A stretch of 64,000 nt of DNA. Origin: Prunella strophiata. Taxonomy: Eukaryota > Chordata > Aves > Passeriformes > Prunellidae. The notes under the pieces are model-generated. The model had not been told where the DNA came from, ran no database searches, and saw only the letters and a program-made list of their open reading frames with translations. This document shows, in pieces, positions 47,893-58,975 of the stretch (position 1 is its first letter; the number at the start of each line of letters is the position of its first letter). The translations under genes and the position numbers were made by a program. The stretch lies in assembly GCA_036583965.1 (NCBI GenBank), contig JAZBQD010000031.1:1188499-1252498 (forward strand). The letters run 5' to 3'.

Positions 47893-50125
47893 GTCATGGC
47901 CAGAACCCCCTCAAATGGCACAACCTGGATTTTAGTGAGAAATACAGGAGAGGAGACAGCCAAAGATCTCCTGTGTCTTCCTGTCATGGCCAGAACCCCC
48001 TCAAATGGCACAACCTGGATTTTGGTGAGAAATACACAGAGAGGAGACAGCCAAAGATCTCCTGTGTCTGTCATGGCCAGAATCCCCTCACACAGCACAA
48101 CCTGGATTTTAGTGAGAAATACAGGAGAGGAGACAGCCAAAGATCACCTGTGGCTTCCTGTCATGGCCAGAACCCCCTCAAATGGCACAACCTGGATTTT
48201 GGTGAGAAATACACAGAGAGGAGACAGCCAAAGATCTCCTGTGTCTGTCATGGCCAGAATCCCCTCACACAGCACAACCTGGATTTTAGTGAGAAATACA
48301 GGAGAGGAGACAGCCAAAGATCTCCTGTGTCTGTCATGGCCAGAACCCCCTCAAATGGCACAACCTGGATTTTGGTGAGAAATACACAGAGAGGAGACAG
48401 CCAAAGATCTCCTGTGTCTGTCATGGCCAGAACCCCCTCACACAGCACAACCTGGATTTTAGTGAGAAATACACAGAGAGGAGGACAGCCAAAGATCTCC
48501 TGTGTCTTCCTGTCATGCCAGAACCCCCTCACACAGCACAACCTGGATTTTAGTGAGAAATACAGGAGAGGAGGACAGCCAAAGATCTCCTGTGTCTGTC
48601 ATGGCCAGAACCCCCTCAAATGGCACAACCTGGATCTTGGTGAGAAATACACAGAGAGGAGACAGCCAAAGATCTCCTGTGGCTTCCTGTCATGGCCAGA
48701 ACCCCCTCACACAGCACAACCTGGATTTTAGTGAGAAATACACAGAGAGGAGACAGCCAAAGATCTCCTGTGTCTTCCTGTCATGGCCAGAACCCCCTCA
48801 AATGGCACAACCTGGATTTTAGTGAGAAATACACAGAGAGGAGACAGCCAAAGATCACCTGTGTCTTCCTGTCATGGCCAGAACCCCCTCACACAGCACA
48901 ACCTGGATTTTGGTGAGAAATACACAGAGAGGAGACAGCCAAAGATCTCCTGTGTCTGTCATGGCCAGAACCCCCTCAAATGGCACAACCTGGATTTTGG
49001 TGAGAAATACACAGAGAGGAGACAGCCAAAGATCTCCTGTGTCTTCCTGTCATGGCCAGAACCCCCTCACACAGCACAACCTGGATTTTGGTGAGAAATA
49101 CACAGAGAGGAGACAGCCAAAGATCTCCTGTGTCTGTCATGGCCAGAACCCCCTCAAATGGCACAACCTGGATTTTGGTGAGAAATACACAGAGAGGAGA
49201 CAGCCAAAGATCACCTGTGGCTTCCTGTCATGGCCAGAACCCCCTCACACAGCACCACCTGGATTTTAGTGAGAAATACACAGAGAGGAGACAGCCAAAG
49301 ATCACCTGTGTCTGTCATGGCCAGAACCCCCTCAAATGGCACAACCTGGATTTTAGTGAGAAATACAGGAGAGGAGACAGCCAAAGATCACCTGTGGCTT
49401 CCTGTCATGGCCAGAACCCCCTCACACAGCACAACCTGGATTTTAGTGAGAAATACACAGAGAGGAGACAGCCAAAGATCACCTGTGTCTTCCTGTCATG
49501 GCCAGAACCCCCTCAAATGGCACAAAATGGATTTTAGTGAGAAATACAGGAGAGGAGACAGCCAAAGATCTCCTGTGGCTTCCTGTCATGGCCAGAACCC
49601 CCTCACACAGCACAACCTGGATTTTAGTGAGAAATACACAGAGAGGAGACAGCCAAAGATCTCCTGTGGCTTCCTGTCATGGCCAGAACCCCCTCACACA
49701 GCACAACCTGGATTTTGGTGAGAAATACAGGAGAGGAGACAGCCAAAGATCACCTGTGGCTTCCTGTCATGGCCAGAACCCCCTCAAATGGCACAACCTG
49801 GATTTTAGTGAGAAATACAGGAGAGGAGACAGCCAAAGATCACCTGTGGCTTCCTGTCATGGCCAGAACCCCCTCACACAGCACAACCTGGATTTTAGTG
49901 AGAAATACAGGAGAGGAGACAGCCAAAGATCTCCTGTGTCTTCCTGTCATGGCCAGAACCCCCTCACACAGCACAACCTGGATTTTAGTGAGAAATACAC
50001 AGAGAGGAGACAGCCAAAGATCTCCTGTGTCTTCCTGTCATGGCCAGAACCCCCTCACACAGCACAACCTGGATTTTGGTGAGAAATACAGGAGAGGAGA
50101 CAGCCAAAGATCTCCTGTGGCTTCC
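47893..50125. repeat. ~86-91-bp tandem repeat, ~25 copies
   Basis: Units begin GTCATGGCCAGAACCCCCTC and continue with AACCTGGATTTTAGTGAG and GAGACAGCCAAAGATC. Each unit has one of two inserts after CCCTC (AAATGGCACAA or ACACAGCACAA), one of two middles (ACACAGAG or AGGAG, a 3-bp difference) and one of two ends (GTGTCTGTC or GTGTCTTCCTGTC/GTGGCTTCCTGTC). These combine freely. Plus-strand frames of up to 252 codons are repeat-derived. Confidence 0.97.
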
Positions 50126-50412
50126 CAGAGGTGGGGAACAGCAGAGATTGTGGGTGCTGGCCTCTCCTTCCAAGAGACAGGATGACAGGGAACAGCCCCA
50201 GGTTGTGCCAGGGGTGGTTTAGACTGGATATCAGGAATAATTCCATCCCTAGAAGGATTGGAACAAGCTGCCCTGGGCAGTGGTGGAGTCACCATGCCTG
50301 GAACTGCTCAAAAACATGGATGTGGCATTTTTTGGGGACATGGTTTAGTGCTGCTGGACTTGATGACCTTAAAGGTCCTTTCTGAACTTAATTATTCTAT
50401 GATTCTGTGATC
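50126..50412 (+). mobile_element. CR1 LINE 3' fragment
   Basis: Plus-strand CR1: TTTAGACTGGATATCAGGAA, CTGCCCTGGGCAGTGGTGG, ending GATGACCTTAAAGGTCC and TATTCTATGATTCTGTGA. It abuts the 90-bp array. Confidence 0.92.
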
Positions 50413-51307
50413 TGGAGAAGAGAATGGAACCAAACCCTGGAAGACACAGGAGCATCCTCCATAAAGCAAGGACTGGCACGAGCTCAAGGAGCCAGGAATG
50501 GGAGGTGGAGGTGGAAATTCCTCCTGTCCCAGCCTCGGGGGAGCCAAGGCTGGGGTGGGATCCTCTCACCTCACCTGGCAGCCAGAGCTGGTTGCACCTC
50601 CTGTAAGGGCTCCCCAGGAACATCTGAGCTGAGCTCTGAACTCACCAGCTGAACCCACACCTGCCCCCAGAGCTGCCTGGGAAAAATGGGGAGGTTTTTT
50701 CTACCCAAAGAACAAAATTCCTGCAGATTTCTGAATTTTCAGAGCAGCGCACAAACTGTCTCTGGAGACAAAGCAGGCAAAGGTTGTGTTAAAAAGAGTT
50801 AAAAAATGAGGTCGTGGCACAACCCAAGGCTCAGACAGAGGATGAGCAAATCCAAGCTGCACAAACACCCCCCACAGCTCTGCATTTCCACCTTCTGAGC
50901 ATCCAACTTCCCAAACTTCTGAGCCATGAAAAGCGCAGGCTCCCGGGGCTGCCACGTGTCTTTCAAAGCAAACAGCCCCAGCTCTGCCCGGCACAGCGCT
51001 CCCCAAAGCTGCAGCAAAACCCCTGCTCCACACCCCCCTGGAAAAGTATGAAAATTAAACCTCCTTTTTTGCTCCGTTCCACGCCGACTGCACCCACCAT
51101 GTCACCAGAAAATGAGTTTTCTTTCAAATTAATTTAGCGCCGCTGAAAGGCGGCGGCTCCGGGTTTACAGCGCCAATGAGGCGAGCAGAGCACAGCTGAG
51201 GGAACCATAAACCACCTCTCCCTATTTCACCAGCTCATTTCCATCCGGGCTGCAAAGCAATCTCTGCTGGAAAAGGGGAGAGAGGGTCCCCTGGCAGCGC
51301 TGCAGGG
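50413..51307. other. Unique sequence, possible conserved noncoding element
   Basis: No exon recognised. The 51055-51260 stretch has unusually high CpG for this window and reads as dense non-repetitive sequence (TTAATTTAGCGCCGCTGAAA, GGGTTTACAGCGCCAATGAG). It may be a regulatory element; this is inference from texture only. Confidence 0.35.
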
Positions 51308-51657
51308 CATGGGATGATCAGTTTGGATGGGAAATTGGTGATGGTCGAGTTTGTGCCCGCTTGGAAAACCAGAATGTGACAGCCACTGCTCCTGCAAGCT
51401 GCAGGGTGGCGTGAATGAGGAGGGGATTAACCCCAGGATGGCATAAATAATGAGGGAATTAACCCAAAAATGTTATTCGTGCTCAGGGATGATGGGTTTG
51501 GATGGGAAATTGGTGATGGTTGAGTTTGTGCCTGCTTGGAAAACCAGAATGTGACAGCCACTGCTCCTGCAAGCTGCAGGGTGGTGTGAATGAGGAGGGG
51601 ATTAACCCCAGGATGGCGTAAATAATCAGGGAATTAACCCAAAAATGTTATTTGTGC
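51308..51657. repeat. 175-bp tandem duplication (two copies)
   Basis: Two adjacent copies offset by 175 bp (GATGGGAAATTGGTGATGG at 51326 and 51501) run through AACCAGAATGTGACAGCC, GGATTAACCCCAGGATGGC and AACCCAAAAATGTTATT. Few differences (for example GTCGAG/GTTGAG, GCCCGC/GCCTGC), several of them CpG decay. Confidence 0.93.
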
Positions 51658-51716
51658 TGTGTGTGACGTTACCTCCGGGTCAGCAGCACGACTGGAATTA
51701 AAACCGGATCATCACC

Positions 51717-51720
51717 AGGC

Positions 51721-51800
<80 letters not shown>

Positions 51801-51801
51801 C
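51717..51801. repeat. (CAGGCT)n hexamer repeat, ~14 copies
   Basis: A perfect CAGGCT/AGGCTC run of about 84 bp, giving an Arg-Leu run in one plus-strand frame. Confidence 0.97.
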
Positions 51802-52572
51802 ACAGGTGGCCAAGCCCTGGAAACAGCTCCATCTCCAGCCACCCAGCCCAGCTGGCCACCAGGATCCCACCCCACCATTATCATTTTAGTGCAGGTCACT
51901 GGAGAACTTGTGGTGCTTTGTAATTTTTTGGCAATTACACAGGCGCGGCGAGAACGAGCAAAGAATTCCCTCTGGCAGGTGTTCAGCAGTAATTTGCTGA
52001 AAACCTACAGGAAAAAGCAGGGAAATTCATTATTTAGCTCTGACAATGTCATGACCGCTAAGGCTGATGCTGTTTCCAGCAGGAAAAAAAAAATAAAGTG
52101 GATTTACAAATATGGTTAATTTTGGGGTGGCTCCAATTCCTGAGGAAACACCTCGGGATCCTTGGAGGAAGATGGGTTTGGTGCCAGCATCCCCCTTGGG
52201 AAAGCCAAAACCACAAGTGGCCAAAAAACGTGTGGGTTTGGCTTCCTGATGTGTTCCATTCCAAACTGGAATATTTCCCAGGCAGGAGGAGCAGCAATAG
52301 GGCAGATAAGGGGATAAGCAATCCCATTCCATGGCTGAGGAAGGACAGAGGATGAAAAGCTCCCTGCCACGAGATTAGGATCTGATGAAATGACTTTTTG
52401 CTCAGAGAGCTTCCAAACAACATCGACTGCAGCAGTTAAAAGTTGGAAAATGCAGCAGGAAATGAGCAGCAACAAAGGCCAGACAGCTTTGGGGTGAAAT
52501 TCTATAAATTCTGCAGGACTTATGAAGGCATTTTGAGATAAACACTCAGTGACAAACGGGTTTTAATGGTAA
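51802..52572. other. Unique sequence
   Basis: No gene recognised. Overlapping frames of 60-121 codons on both strands show no known motif. Confidence 0.4.
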
Positions 52573-52700
52573 ATATAGAATTGTTTGGGTGGGAAGGGAC
52601 CTTAAAGCTCATCCCATTCCAACCTCAACACTTTCCACTGCCCCAGCCTGCTCTTGGCCACTTCCAGGGATGAGGAACCTCCCTGGGAAACCCGTGCCAG
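52573..52700 (-). mobile_element. CR1 LINE 3' fragment
   Basis: Reverse-oriented tail: ATAGAATTGTTTGGGTGGG, AAGGGACCTTAAAGCTCATC. Confidence 0.85.
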
Positions 52701-53565
52701 TGCCTCCCCACATCCAAAGCTTGGGAACAAAGAAAACCTGCCTGTTTTCCCAGAATTATCAGGAGCCGGGCTGCAAATCTCTGGGAACAAAAGGGAATTT
52801 AGGCAGATTTTCTGCTGTAAACGATCTGGCACTGCAACAACAGCCACTTATCTCCTGGGATGTCCGGAGGGATTTGACAGACAGGCTGGGATGGATCCAG
52901 GCACGGCCATTTCCAGCGCTGCTGCTGCCTCCAGCAGCCAGGCACGGGAGGGGACACGGGGCCAGAGAGTCCCCACGTCCCAAAATTGCTGCTGGAATCA
53001 GAGCTGAACCCGGCAATTTGGAGCTTCAAGAGCCTCCCTGTCACTGCACCCACTCATTACTGCAGGGTGAGGGGTGGGAGCTGACTGTCAAACCCCGGCG
53101 ATTTTTAATTTCCCACTCCCCCCACCCCGGGCAGAGATTGAGCTCCTTAAATCGCTTTCCTGCCCAAAATTCCATGGATTTGCCCCGGGGCTGAGCGGTG
53201 GCAGCTGCAGGGTGAGGAGCTGCCTGCTCTGGAAGCATCACCTGGAGCAGAGGGTCAAGGTAGATAAAAGGAGAGCAGCAAGCACTGGCTGGCCCCAGCG
53301 TGAATCACCGCAGAGTGACTCAAAGCCCGGCTTTGTCACAATTAGCACTCGGGAAGCTCAATTAAGAGACATCAGTGCAACGAGCTCGGAATTGCAGGGC
53401 GGTTTCTGGGCTGCCTGCAGGAGGCACGAGGTGAAATGGGTTTGCTCCCACCTCTGGCCAGGAGGATTTCTCACTCTGGGGTCACTGGAGCTCAGCGTGC
53501 TCCTCTGTTACCCCCACAGGTTTCACAGAGTCCTAAAAGCTGAGCAAAAAAGCTGAATTTTGGTT
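52701..53565. other. Unique sequence, possible conserved noncoding stretch
   Basis: No exon recognised despite several frames of 80-200 codons, which overlap one another on both strands. 53290-53390 (TGAATCACCGCAGAGTGACTC, AGCTCAATTAAGAGACATC) is dense non-repetitive sequence. Confidence 0.35.
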
Positions 53566-53700
53566 AAAATCCCATCTAAATCTCACTTTTTCTAAGCCAT
53601 TCCCTGTGTCCTGCCCCTCCATCCCTTGTCCCAAATCCTTCTCCAGCTCTCCTGGAGCCCTCCCTGGATCCTTCCCTTGCCCAGGTGAGCACCCCCAGCA
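53566..53700 (-). mobile_element. CR1 LINE internal 3' fragment
   Basis: CR1 body segment in reverse orientation (CTCCAGCTCTCCTGGAGCC, CCCTTGCCCAGGTGAGCAC). The same segment occurs at 55075-55170. Confidence 0.75.
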
Positions 53701-53864
53701 AGCCCAGACTGCCCTGCAGGAACCTGTCTCCCAGAAAAGGTCCAAAAGTCTTATCTGGGTAGTTCAGAGCACACTTCAATTTTATAAATCATCGGTTTTT
53801 TAAAAGCAGGTTTGTTCCTCGATGTTGAAAAGCAAATTCAGGTGTTGCTGAAGCTTCACAGCCA

Positions 53865-53990
53865 CAGAATTCCAGACTGGTTTGGGTGGGGAGGGACCTT
53901 AAAGCTCATCCCAACACCTTCCCCTATCCCAGACACTTCCAGGGATCCAGGGGCAGCCCCAAATTCCCTGGGAATTCTGTGCCAGGGCCA
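53865..53990 (-). mobile_element. CR1 LINE 3' fragment
   Basis: Reverse-oriented tail: CACAGAATTCCAGACTGG, GGGAGGGACCTTAAAGCTC, then CCAGGGATCCAGGGGCAGCC. Confidence 0.85.
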
Positions 53991-54054
53991 CCAAATATTC
54001 CTGGATTCTGATTCCTCCCATCAGAATGGCTGAAATATCTGAAATTAGGGTGGG

Positions 54055-54165
54055 AATTTGAGAGTGGTTGGGGTTGGAGAGGCCTCTGGAGACCACCCAG
54101 CCTCGAGGAGGTGGCCCAGGATCACACCCAGGTGGGATTTGAGGCTCTCCAGCCTCCACAGCCTC
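54055..54165 (-). mobile_element. CR1-like fragment
   Basis: GGGTTGGAGAGGCCTCTGG and CCCAGGATCACACCCAGGTG resemble a diverged reverse-oriented CR1 tail. Confidence 0.55.
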
Positions 54166-54867
54166 TCTGCTCTGTCATGCTCCAAGTTTTTCCTTTCCTA
54201 CACAACGATTTTTGCACAAGCCCCATCCTGTGGTAATCACACCACAGGGCTTGCTGTGATCTGCCCTCTTCAGGACACATTTCCAGCTGGGATTTAAAAA
54301 GGAATCTGGAGCTCCACATCCCAAACCCAGCACTGCAGGAACTGCCAGGGTTTGGTTTTTCTCCCTCCATGGATTAAGAGGTCCTAAACTCTGATTATTT
54401 ACAGCCTCTGTGTCTTCTCTCTCAGCAGAGCTCAGATTTGTCCAGTTCCCAAAAAAATCAATCCAGCTTTTGGGATAGCTGGAGGAAGCTTCCCTCCCCA
54501 GCAGGATAATTGTGGATAATCCAGGGAGGACACAGAAAATGCTGGAACACAAAAGGACTCCTGGCACAGGCAATCGATGGAAACCCAAGGAAAAGGTGGA
54601 GCTGCACCACCAGGAATCCGAGGCAGCAATCCCCCCTCAGAGTTCTGGGATTCCACATGGAAAAGGAGCTTTTTAAGGGGCTGATGGCCCAGATTTGGAT
54701 CTGTTTGGGGATATTTGTGTCTGCTCTGCACCTGGATGTTGTCTCAGGAGTATCAGAGACCTGAACTGCAGAGCGTGGCTTCTCTCCTCACGCTGTCACA
54801 CACAGCCTCATCTTGGAACAAAAAATCATAAATTATCAATTATTTCTGTGTCTCTTAAGATGCTGGA
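54166..54867. other. Unique sequence
   Basis: No gene recognised. Confidence 0.4.
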
Positions 54868-55169
54868 ATCACAGAAATCGTGGAATGGTTTGGGTGGGAG
54901 GGGACCTTCAAGATGATCCAACTCCAAGCACCTGCAGGCACCTTCCATTCCATCAGGAGCTCCAGCCTGGCCTTGGGCACTGCCAGGGATCCAGGGGCAG
55001 CCACAGCTGCTCTGGGAATTCCGTCCAAAGGCCACAGCCAGGAATCTGCCTCCCAAATCCCATCCAAATCTCACTTTTTCTAAGCCACTCCCTGTGTCCT
55101 GTCCCTCCAGCCCTTGTCCCAAGTCCCTCTCCAGCTCTCCCTGGATCATTCCCTTGCCCAGGTGAGCAC
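54868..55169 (-). mobile_element. CR1 LINE 3' region that passes into the 43-bp array
   Basis: Reverse-oriented CR1: CACAGAAATCGTGGAATGG, GGGAGGGGACCTTCAAGATG, through CCAGGGATCCAGGGGCAGCC and AAGTCCCTCTCCAGCTCTCC to CCCAGGTGAGCACCCCCAGC. At that point the sequence becomes the tandem array. Confidence 0.9.
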
Positions 55170-57295
55170 CCCCAGCTCTCCCAGCCTGGCCCAGGAGGAG
55201 CAGAGCTGCAGATCCCAGATTTCCCAGCCTGGCCCAGGAGGAGCAGAGCTGCAGATCCCAGATTTCCCAGCCTGGCCCAGGAGGAGCAGAGCTGCAGATC
55301 CCAGATTTCCCAGCCTGGCCCAGGAGGAGCAGAGCTGCAGATCCCAGATTTCCCAGCCTGGCCCAGGAGAGCAGAGCTGCAGATCCCAGATTTCCCAGGC
55401 TGGCTCAGGAGGAGCAGGAGATGCAGATCCCAGCTCTCCCAGCCTGGCCCAGGAGGAGCAGAGCTGCAGATCCCAGATTTCCCAGGCTGGCCCAGGAGGA
55501 GCAGAGCTGCAGATCCCTGATCTCCCAGGCTGGCCCAGGAGGAGCAGAGCTGCAGATCCCAGATTTCCCAGCCGGCCCAGGAGGAGCAGAGCTGCAGATC
55601 CCAGATTTCCCAGGCTGGCTCAGGAGGAGCAGAGCTGCAGATCCCAGATTTCCCAGCCTGGCTCAGGAGGAGCAGAGCTGCAGATCCCAGATTTCCCAGG
55701 CTGGCTCAGGAGGAGCAGAGCTGCAGATCCCTGATCTCCCAGCCTGGCTCAGGAGGAGCAGAGCTGCAGATCCCTGATCTCCCAGCCTGGCTCAGGAGGA
55801 GCAGAGCTGCAGATCCCAGCTCTCCCAGCCTGGCCCAGGAGGAGCAGAGCTGCAGATCCCTGATCTCCCAGGCTGGCCCAGGAGGAGCAGAGCTGCAGAT
55901 CCCAGATCTCCCAGCCTGGCCCAGGAGGAGCAGAGCTGCAGATCCCAGATTTCCCAGCCTGGCTCACAAGGAGCAGAGCTGCAGATCCCAGATTTCCCAG
56001 CCTGGCTCAGGAGGAGCAGAGCTGCAGATCCCAGATTTCCCAGCCTGGCTCACAAGGAGCAGAGCTGCAGATCCCAGCTCTCCCAGCCTGGCCCAGGAGG
56101 AGCAGAGCTGCAGATCCCAGATTTCCCAGCCTGGCCCAGGAGGAGCAGAGCTGCAGATCCCAGATTTCCCAGCCTGGCCCAGGAGGAGCAGAGCTGCAGA
56201 TCCCAGCTCTCCCAGCCTGGCCCAGGAGGAGCAGAGCTGCAGATCCCAGCTCTCCCAGCCTGGCCCAGGAGGAGCAGAGCTGCAGATCCCAGCTCTCCCA
56301 GCCTGGCCCAGGAGGAGCAGAGCTGCAGATCCCTGATCTCCCAGCCTGGCCCAGGAGGAGCAGAGCTGCAGATCCCAGATTTCCCAGCCTGGCTCAGGAG
56401 GAGCAGAGCTGCAGATCCCAGCTCTCCCAGCCTGGCTCAGGAGGAGCAGAGCTGCAGATCCCAGATTTCCCAGCCTGGCCCAGGAGGAGCAGAGCTGCAG
56501 ATCCCTGATCTCCCAGCCTGGCTCAGGAGGAGCAGAGCTGCAGATCCCAGATTTCCCAGCCTGGCCCAGGAGGAGCAGAGCTGCAGATCCCTGATCTCCC
56601 AGCCTGGCCCAGGAGGAGCAGAGCTGCAGATCCCAGATTTCCCAGCCTGGCTCAGGAGGAGCAGAGCTGCAGATCCCAGATTTCCCAGCCTGGCCCAGGA
56701 GGAGCAGAGCTGCAGATCCCAGCTCTCCCAGCCTGGCCCAGGAGGAGCAGAGCTGCAGATCCCAGATCTCCCAGGCTGGCCCAGGAGGAGCAGAGCTGCA
56801 GATCCCAGATTTCCCAGCCTGGCCCAGGAAGAGCAGAGCTGCAGATCCCAGATCTCCCAGCCTGGCTCAGGAGGAGCAGAGCTGCAGATCCCAGATTTCC
56901 CAGCCTGGCTCAGGAGGAGCAGAGCTGCAGATCCCTGATCTCCCAGCCTGGCCCAGGAGGAGCAGAGCTGCAGATCCCAGATTTCCCAGGCTGGCTCAGG
57001 AGGAGCAGAGCTGCAGATCCCAGATTTCCCAGCCTGGCCCAGGAGGAGCAGAGCTGCAGATCCCAGATTTCCCAGCCTGGCTCAGGAGGAGCAGAGCTGC
57101 AGATCCCAGATTTCCCAGGCTGGCCCAGGAGGAGCAGAGCTGCAGATCCCAGATTTCCCAGCCTGGCTCAGGAGGAGCAGAGCTGCAGATCCCAGATTTC
57201 CCAGCCTGGCTCAGGAGGAGCAGAGCTGCAGATCCCAGATTTCCCAGCCTGGCCCAGGAGGAGCAGAGCTGCAGATCCCAGATTTCCCAGCTTTT
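55170..57295. repeat. 43-bp satellite array, ~49 copies
   Basis: Tandem 43-bp units: CAGCCTGGCCCAGGAGGAGC, AGAGCTGCAGATCCCAG and ATTTCC, CTCTCC or ATCTCC. Variants include GGCTCAGG for GGCCCAGG, CCCTGA for CCCAGA and two CACAAGG units. Each unit has a PstI-type CTGCAG. The left edge is continuous with the CR1 sequence AGCTCTCCCAGCCTGG. Frames are repeat-derived. Confidence 0.98.
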
Positions 57296-58314
57296 CCCAA
57301 AGCTCTCCCCTCATTAGGAATCAGCTCCAGGCTGCTGCTGGTGACTCAGGCTGGAGCTCAATGAGCCCAGCACCCCTCATGACTCACGGGTCAGGTGAGA
57401 GGAGCAGCAATTCTCATTTGCATGAGCATTTTACACCTTCTGCTCTGATTGTCCTCAGCAAAAGAGCAAAAAGCAGCAGCAATCAACTGCACACTCGATG
57501 GGAGCAGCTCCCGGGCAAAGATGAGTTTCTCCAGGGGGAGAAAAATCCATCCTGGAGGGATTTTTTTGGGCGATTGTGAAATCTTTAATAATTGCAAACC
57601 CGCTCCTGAGGAAGGGAGGCTTATCAGCCAGCCCACAGCCCGGCTTGACAGGCACCCAGAAGGGCCCAGAAATTCTTAAGTGGTGCTCTCAGTGAGAAAA
57701 ATTAAAACTTCTCAGTCCTCAGCACACAAAATAAACAAAGATCCCCCCTGGCTCTGCAATTCTTTACCCACTCCTCGGCCAACCTATTTCTCAAGCAAAC
57801 CCGAGCACCTCGAGCAAAGATTTCTGTCTGAAGGGTGTAAAAAAAAGCGTTTTTTACCCCAAAAGGGAGGTGCTGCAGAAATATTAAAACCCAGGGAATT
57901 CATTCCCTTCCTCCACTCTCAACAGAAAAAGCCTGGAAGTTTCCCCGTTTATCTCTGCAAAAAAAACCACACTTTTGGTCGATGAGTTCACTGATTTATC
58001 TGCAAGAAAACCAGAATTTCAGGGATTTCAGGTGAAATCCAGGTCGGTTTGAGGGGTAATTTCTTTAGCCTGTCCCTGCTGCTGTGCTGGGAACTGCAGG
58101 AATCACATCCTCGTTATCAGATTAGCTGGATCAGGAGCCTCAGAGGGCTGATGGGGATGAAGCACCACAAGGAGAAAATTGAAAATTACAACTCAGGAGG
58201 GTGTCAGATTGATGATCCCTCAGGTCAGTGCCACAGCAGAGCACGGGTGTGGGACAAAAATCAGAAATTACTGATAAAAAGGGGGAAATTGGGGTTTGGA
58301 GGAAGCTGGGAGAG
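57296..58314. other. Unique sequence with an octamer site
   Basis: No exon recognised. ATTTGCAT, a perfect POU/octamer motif, lies at about 57415-57422 in a dense non-repetitive stretch (57400-57500) that may be regulatory. Confidence 0.35.
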
Positions 58315-58392
58315 TGGAAGGTGTCCCTGTGTGTGGCAGGGATGGATTAAAATCCTTTCCAACCCAAACCATGCCAGGATTCTGTGGTTCTC
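58315..58392 (+). mobile_element. CR1 LINE 3' fragment (short)
   Basis: Plus-strand tail: AGGTGTCCCTGTGTGTGGC, CCTTTCCAACCCAAACCATG, CCAGGATTCTGTGG. Confidence 0.75.
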
Positions 58393-58394
58393 CC

Positions 58395-58540
58395 CTGGCT
58401 GGAGATCCTTTCCCACTGAAGGGATCTCTGTACCAAATCTAAACTTAAAGAATGATTTACCCAAGAAATAAATCCTCCAGATCCCATCCAGATCACAGCA
58501 CACAACAGGGAAAACTCTCTCAGATCCCCTCAGTCCTGAG
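58395..58540. repeat. Direct repeat, copy 1 of 2 (422 bp apart)
   Basis: CTGGCTGGAGATCCTTTCCC through CCAAGAAATAAATCCTCC and GGGAAAACTCTCTCAGA recurs at 58817-58975 with few changes. The second copy has an extra ~25 bp before the final part. Confidence 0.9.
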
Positions 58541-58816
58541 AGTGGTGCCAAAAATCCTCACAGCAGCCCCTGGGGCTGGACATTCCCCAGGGAAGTTTTG
58601 GACCATCCCACAGATCCCAGAGCAGCTCGTGTGGCCATTGCCAGCACCTCCCTGCAGTTCCAGCTGTAATTCTGGGGGTTTTTCCCTTGCTGCCTGTTCT
58701 CTGCTCCTCCACAGCCCTGATTTTCCATCCAGGCAGGTTTGTGACCACCAGAATCCAGGATTGACCAGGGTGACACCAGGGAGGAGATTTGGGAGCTGGT
58801 GCCATCAGCAACAAAC
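58541..58816. other. Unique sequence between direct repeats
   Basis: Nothing recognised. Confidence 0.4.
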
Positions 58817-58975
58817 CTGGCTGGAGATCCTTTCCCACATGAAGGGATCTCTGTACCAAATCTAAACCTAAAGAATGATTTGCCCAAGAAATAAATCCTC
58901 CAGATCCCATCCAGATCCCAGGGTGCTGCTGAGTGCAGGGCCCACAGCACACAGCAGGGAAAACTCTCTCAGAAC
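58817..58975. repeat. Direct repeat, copy 2 of 2
   Basis: Second copy of the 58395-58540 segment, offset by 422 bp, with an insertion containing GGGTGCTGCTGAGTGCAGGG. Confidence 0.9.

Noticed and set aside
47896..50185. Plus-strand frames of 100-252 codons (ARTPSNGTTWILVRNT type)
   Set aside because: They repeat with the ~90-bp unit and shift at each length variant.
51659..51889. Arg-Leu-rich 76-codon frame
   Set aside because: A reading of the (CAGGCT)n hexamer run.
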